DNA of 22,333 nt from a virus: the IMG/VR virus record IMGVR_UViG_3300046009_011038, positions 1 to 22,333 of that record; one strand, 5' to 3'. The notes below the pieces were generated by a model. That model saw only the letters and a list, made by a program, of their open reading frames with translations. It was not told where the DNA came from and did not search any database. Both the position numbers and the translations under genes were made by a program. This document shows positions 19,707 through 22,333 of this stretch, piece by piece. Numbering within the stretch: the first letter of the stretch is position 1; the number at the start of each line of letters is the position of its first letter.

Positions 19707-19966
19707 TGTATTGTTTTATATAAGTATGCTTCCATGCATGGAAGGGTGGCCGCTGGCCAATCTCTCTAAACCGGGGGCTATAGGCGAAAAGCGTTGTTCG
19801 CAATGAAAATCGGTTATTGTCCACCCAAAACCCCGGTTACCCCTATATGTTAAGGAAAACCGGTATATCCCCCTGGTTTGGGGTGGTTTTGGGTGGTTTT
19901 GGGCGGTTTTACCGGATATTACCGGTTTACCCCGGGTATCATCGGGTATGCCGGGGTATGCGGTGC
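19707..19966. repeat. G-rich repeat region, non-coding
   Basis: 260 nt with no gene. Plus strand: palindrome CTTCCATGCATGGAAG (19729-19744); hairpin TGGCC-GCT-GGCCA (19747-19759); CCACCCAAAACC (19821-19832), mirrored by GGTTTTGGGTGG (19885-19896); tandem 10-mers GGGTGGTTTT, GGGTGGTTTT, GGGCGGTTTT (19881-19910); ACCGG repeats; and GGGTAT three times (19934-19958). It has G-quadruplex potential on the plus strand. It could be an origin, a packaging or recombination site, or a strong transcript end. Confidence 0.65.
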
Positions 19967-20389
19967 TTACTCCTCTGCTACGGTAATATTACGCGATCGC
20001 AACCATTCTGCCAGGCTTTCGGTGATAGTAGCGGCTAATGTACTTTCTTCCAACCCTATGCTATCTATATTGATCTGACGGTCATAGTCTATACTTAGCT
20101 CTATATTGCTTTGATCAATGTAATTATCTGCATCGCCTGCTATATGGCTAGCTATATCATCTGCTAGGGTCTCTATGTCTATATATGCAATGCTAGTATT
20201 GGTTTTAGCATTTGCTACGGCCGTAGGGTTCGCCATCGCGGATAGCAAGCGTTGCACATCCATTAGTTGTAATTGGTGCACTATCTGATCGCGCATACCT
20301 AATTCATTGATAATGAATTCCATGGTCTCGCCGTCTACTTCGGCCTGGCGCAGTAGGGTTACTGCGGCTTGGGTTAATGAGTTGTACAT
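19967..20389 (-). CDS. hypothetical protein, 140 aa
   Basis: 140 aa. Helical first half (TQAAVTLLRQAEVDGETMEF, 6-25; VHQLQLMDVQRLLSAMANPT), then an acidic, Ile/Asp-rich second half (DIETLADDIASHIAGDADNY; IDYDRQINIDSIGLE) and a helical end. No domain recognised. It follows the tRNA-like RNA and precedes the repeat region. Function unknown. Confidence 0.65.
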   Translation of the reverse strand: MYNSLTQAAVTLLRQAEVDGETMEFIINELGMRDQIVHQLQLMDVQRLLSAMANPTAVANAKTNTSIAYIDIETLADDIASHIAGDADNYIDQSNIELSIDYDRQINIDSIGLEESTLAATITESLAEWLRSRNITVAEE

Positions 20390-20406
20390 ATGTGATTTAA
20401 ATTTAG

Positions 20407-20510
20407 GAGCCGGTATAGGGATCGAACCTATACTCCGAACCGATTGGATCTAACGGTCTAGCCATATGGTAGACCCAACACCATCTCGGTACTACCTTTA
20501 GTACCGGCTC
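20407..20510 (-). tRNA. tRNA or tRNA-like RNA, isotype unassigned
   Basis: 104 nt. An 8-bp acceptor-like stem (GAGCCGGT with ACCGGCTC) joins directly to a canonical T arm, ATAGG-TTCGATC-CCTAT. The 5' side gives a short D-like hairpin (ACTA-AAGG-TAGT). The middle (about 58 nt) is too long for a normal tRNA and allows competing stems: TGGTG-TTGGGTC-TACCA with a GGG loop, or GGTCTA/TAGACC with the palindrome CCATATGG in its loop. CCA is not encoded (CTA follows). The 13-bp stacked helix is 1 bp longer than in canonical tRNA, as in tRNA-His or tRNA-Sec. Ends are convincing; the identity is not. Confidence 0.6.
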
Positions 20511-20524
20511 AAGATATAAAGATA

Positions 20525-21376
20525 TTAGATGCCCATTACTTGTTCTGCAATCATCTGCTTCCAATTGCCGAAGCCGGCTTGGCGTATACGAATGCTCTTG
20601 ATCAGGCTACGGAAGTTCAATTCAACTCCGGCATAGGTCTCATATGCTGCTATCAAGGCTTCCAGCGCTTCGGTCTTCTGGCTCATTGGAGCTTTAGGTT
20701 CAATGTCCTTTAGCAAAGCCCTCATACGCTGTATCATTTGCTCATTGGTCAGGCTTATATCCGTTACAAAGCTACGGCTACGGATGGCTGGATCGATTCG
20801 GCTGATATCCATATTGCTAATGAATATCACTTGACCGGTAAAGGTGAAGCTACGCGGCATCTCATCACCATCGCCATCCTTCAACGGCTTGGCCGATATC
20901 CAACTGATAACTCGGCGATCATAACTATCCAACGCACCCTTAAGGACGTTAACGGCATCTACATCACGGAATACCGAATCACAGTCATCAAATATGATCA
21001 GCTTATCACGGTTCTCATACAAGGTAATGAACATACCCGCGGCCGATGCACGACCCTTAACATGCACAAAGTCCCAATTCTCACGCATGCCCATTTGCTC
21101 TAGCATGGCTACTACTTGGTAGGTCTTACCCAATCCAGGCTGGCCGGTAATAACCAGACTTGGTGATATCTTCTTGGCAACCATGGCAGCCATACCCGTC
21201 ATACCTGCGAACATGTCCTCGGCTGAACGACCGGATTGGAACTTGGCAAAATTCATTCGGGTGTCCTTGGTTGGTGCAGCATAGCTATTGCGCTGCTCTG
21301 GGTTCACTTTGCGGGCGGCTAATTGTTTCTGACGCTCACTTACTACTCGGTTTTTGGATCCTTTAGGTCTTGGCAT
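20525..21376 (-). CDS. AAA+ ATPase
   Basis: 283 aa. Walker A GQPGLGKT (78-85), Walker B LIIFDDCD (126-133), sensor 1 FISN (185-188) and an Arg-finger-like RIDPAIRSRS (193-202) give a full AAA+ core; the helical lid follows (LTNEQMIQRMRALLKDI). The N-terminus PRPKGSKNR (2-10) resembles an AT-hook. Phage AAA+ proteins of this type act in DNA handling or as remodelling factors. It opens the unit after promoter cassette copy 4 (20 nt) and precedes the tRNA-like RNA. Substrate unknown. Confidence 0.85.
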   Translation of the reverse strand: MPRPKGSKNRVVSERQKQLAARKVNPEQRNSYAAPTKDTRMNFAKFQSGRSAEDMFAGMTGMAAMVAKKISPSLVITGQPGLGKTYQVVAMLEQMGMRENWDFVHVKGRASAAGMFITLYENRDKLIIFDDCDSVFRDVDAVNVLKGALDSYDRRVISWISAKPLKDGDGDEMPRSFTFTGQVIFISNMDISRIDPAIRSRSFVTDISLTNEQMIQRMRALLKDIEPKAPMSQKTEALEALIAAYETYAGVELNFRSLIKSIRIRQAGFGNWKQMIAEQVMGI

Positions 21377-21396
21377 AATCGGTATATCTTTTATCT

Positions 21397-21431
21397 TATA
21401 CTTAATGATAAGGTAAAACCCGTACGAGTCC
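21397..21431 (-). promoter_or_regulatory. promoter-like cassette, copy 4 (AAA+ gene)
   Basis: Coding strand: CTAGGACTCGTAC then CTTATCATTAAGTATA with the same spacing as copies 1 and 2, preceded by CTTTTCTTACTTTTTT as in copy 2. It ends 20 nt before the AAA+ start. One base of the upstream block differs (GGACTC). Confidence 0.6.
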
Positions 21432-21470
21432 TAGAAAAAAGTAAGAAAAGTTTCAGAAAGTTTAGGTTGT

Positions 21471-21521
21471 AACCAGTTGATTATCAATGCTATATAATGC
21501 ATTAGTAATCAATGAGTTACA
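21471..21521. repeat. imperfect inverted repeat with TTGATTATCAA dyad
   Basis: TTGATTATCAATG (21477-21489) and GTAATCAATGAGTTACA (21505-21521) flank a short A/T-rich spacer and resemble the 20-bp arms at 13882-13960. The outer arm matches the earlier arm except at three positions. The stop codon of the 39-aa peptide lies in this arm (21509-21511). Confidence 0.5.
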
Positions 21522-21628
21522 GAAAGCCATAAGAGCATTGCGAGCACTAGGTATACAGCGTCCCCCAGACCGGAGGCTATAAAAAAAATCTTGCGTGGAC
21601 GAGAAAATTGCGTTACACTACCACCCAT
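21509..21628 (-). CDS. 39-aa membrane peptide
   Basis: 39 aa: MGGSVTQFSRPRKIFFIASG, then LGDAVYLVLAMLLWLSVTH. A basic start (RPRK) and one or two hydrophobic segments (about 14-37). TAGGAAAAG just before the ATG gives a ribosome site. Its stop lies inside the conserved repeat arm. The frame is open throughout, and the AT- to GC-mixed codons look coding. Function unknown. Confidence 0.5.
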   Translation of the reverse strand: MGGSVTQFSRPRKIFFIASGLGDAVYLVLAMLLWLSVTH

Positions 21629-21755
21629 CTTTTCCTAGGCATCCGTGTAGTACGCTGTACAGGCATGGTGCCCTCTAGCAATACGCTGGCACATTTACTT
21701 GTACCGATACCCCGGCGCCGTATTCCAGACACCTGGCGCTAGGACAAAACGCATA
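21629..21755. other. 127-nt gap with no firm gene
   Basis: A GTG-start 39-aa basic reading (SGIRRRGIGTSKCASVLLEG, then MPVQRTTRMPRKRWVVV) ends over the next ATG. Two 19-aa ATG readings also fit. None has a good ribosome site, so I do not call one. Confidence 0.4.
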
Positions 21756-21989
21756 CTACCATTGCAATCTGCCTTGCACACGCAACCTCCATATGGCCCT
21801 TAAGTTCAACATGCATATACATGCACTTAATATGGTATGGGGCACATTATGGATCACTACGTCATATGCTATCCATAGACTATCTCCTAATAACCATATG
21901 GCTACTGCAAGTGCATATCTTTGCTGACTATTGCATGCATATCCTGCTAATACCAATACTGTAGCTATGTATCCTATTGCTTCTATCAT
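21756..21989 (-). CDS. small membrane protein, YgjV/CBU_0592-like plan
   Basis: 77 aa: spans at about 3-20 (EAIGYIATVLVLAGYACN), 26-45 (ALAVAIWLLGDSLWIAYDVV) and 52-66 (ILSACICMLNLRAIW). The order 'E-IGY-AT-LVL...' then a three-helix plan and 'N-x-R' end resembles small YgjV/CBU_0592-type membrane proteins, function unknown. It follows the 77-aa gene upstream without a gap. Inner-membrane localisation is likely; the role is not. Confidence 0.6.
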   Translation of the reverse strand: MIEAIGYIATVLVLAGYACNSQQRYALAVAIWLLGDSLWIAYDVVIHNVPHTILSACICMLNLRAIWRLRVQGRLQW

Positions 21990-22223
21990 CTATTTGCCGT
22001 TTATCGTATTTACAATTGCTGCGCTTAGCGCGGCCGACACCATTCCAATCACCAATCCAAATAACACATCTATGGCAACGCGTTGGCCAATTGGCCTGTC
22101 CTGCGTAGCAGGAACTGCCGGGGTATGGGTTACAACCGTATCCACAACACTACTTGTACGCGACGTACGTACACTGTCCGCGGACATCAACACGGCGGCT
22201 ATCTGTTCATTTCCTTGTGTCAT
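21990..22223 (-). CDS. C-terminally anchored protein, 77 aa
   Basis: 77 aa: a Thr/Ser/Val-rich, probably disordered part (1-44; VVDTVVTHTPAVPATQDRPI), then a span at about 50-73 (IDVLFGLVIGMVSAALSAAI) and a polar end. A tail-anchor plan. Start overlaps the upstream stop by 3-4 nt (ATGA). Function unknown. Confidence 0.55.
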   Translation of the reverse strand: MTQGNEQIAAVLMSADSVRTSRTSSVVDTVVTHTPAVPATQDRPIGQRVAIDVLFGLVIGMVSAALSAAIVNTINGK

Positions 22224-22333
22224 CGCTGCATCTGTTTACGTATGAACTTCCATATGGTCACTAGCAACATCCAACACCAACTTAGGATCACTACTGGCAT
22301 TACCAAAGGCCATAATGCGGCTGCTAGGAATTC
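22220..22333 (-). CDS. membrane protein, C-terminal fragment
   Basis: 37 codons visible, cut by the right edge. They read EFLAAALWPLVMPVVILSWC, then WMLLVTIWKFIRKQMQR and stop. One long hydrophobic span with a basic end, so the C-terminus is probably cytoplasmic. The stop overlaps the next start (ATGA), which supports the frame. No family can be assigned from this part. Confidence 0.55.
   Translation of the reverse strand, partial: EFLAAALWPLVMPVVILSWCWMLLVTIWKFIRKQMQR

Noticed and set aside
19881-19910. CRISPR-like array
   Set aside because: The repeats are contiguous 10-mers with no spacers.
19817-20078. Plus-strand readings rich in Gly and Trp over the repeats
   Set aside because: They arise from the GGGTGGTTTT repeats, which create an open but unnatural frame.
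20467-20483. Proline tRNA with anticodon GGG
   Set aside because: The stem-loop is possible, but position 37 would be U and the rest of the RNA does not fit a normal D arm or variable region.
21640-21755. 19-aa and 39-aa basic peptides in the gap
   Set aside because: Several overlapping frames are open, none with a ribosome site; not supportable as genes.
22328-22333. GAATTC at the window end
   Set aside because: An EcoRI site at the edge could suggest a cloned end, but one hexamer is no evidence.

Overview
This window looks like part of a tailed double-stranded DNA phage (Caudoviricetes) with a contractile, T4-like tail, probably from an aquatic virus. The evidence is a gp25-type baseplate wedge gene, the first codons of a gp6-type wedge gene, a gp55-like late sigma factor, a phage ClpP-type protease, a UV-damage endonuclease, and many short genes packed start-to-stop. 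Every gene I can support lies on the minus strand, so the operons read from high to low coordinates. The host cannot be fixed. A DUF4494-like gene and an Hc1-type histone-H1-like gene point weakly to Bacteroidota, but clear Shine-Dalgarno sites (AAAGGA, AGGAGG) before many genes argue against relying on that.

Layout. (1) 1-2779: tail and baseplate block: gp6-like (partial), gp25-like, a tagged virion protein, a small Pro/Thr/Gly-rich protein, a gp5-like baseplate protein and a helical protein. (2) 2807-8050: gp55-like sigma factor, small membrane/coiled-coil protein, HD hydrolase, ClpP-like protease, Cys4 protein, four-span membrane protein, a 56-aa protein and UvsE. (3) 8169-13784: short hypothetical genes, a SAM methyltransferase, SH3-like proteins, DUF4494-like, XhlA-like, Hc1-like, a 48-aa basic protein and a SWIM zinc finger. 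(4) 14072-16441: holin-like gene plus proteins sharing an N-terminal helix (LRNLIREE) followed by an L-x-E site; I read these as capsid-targeted, protease-cleaved internal virion proteins. (5) 16438-19706: small, probably early genes including an HhH protein and several 29-74 aa membrane peptides. (6) 19707-22333: a repeat-rich non-coding region, a tRNA-like RNA, an AAA+ ATPase and more small membrane proteins.

Two regulatory systems stand out. A four-copy promoter-like cassette (GGATTC, 13 nt, CTTATCATTAAGTATA on the coding strand) precedes uvsE, the 71-aa gene at 13569, the 82-aa gene at 18995 and the AAA+ gene; three copies also carry upstream dyads TTGATWATCAA. Separately, ATATTTAT on the coding strand recurs 6-31 nt before eight start codons and may be the late promoter used by the gp55-like factor. 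At 2781-2811 it sits in the loop of a hairpin that would hide the downstream ribosome site, an arrangement like that of T4 gene e.

Eight genes shorter than 60 codons were found by direct translation (6834, 11730, 13177, 14072, 17175, 18320, 18735/18847, 21509), as were partial genes at both ends. All functional calls come from motif recognition by eye, with no database search.
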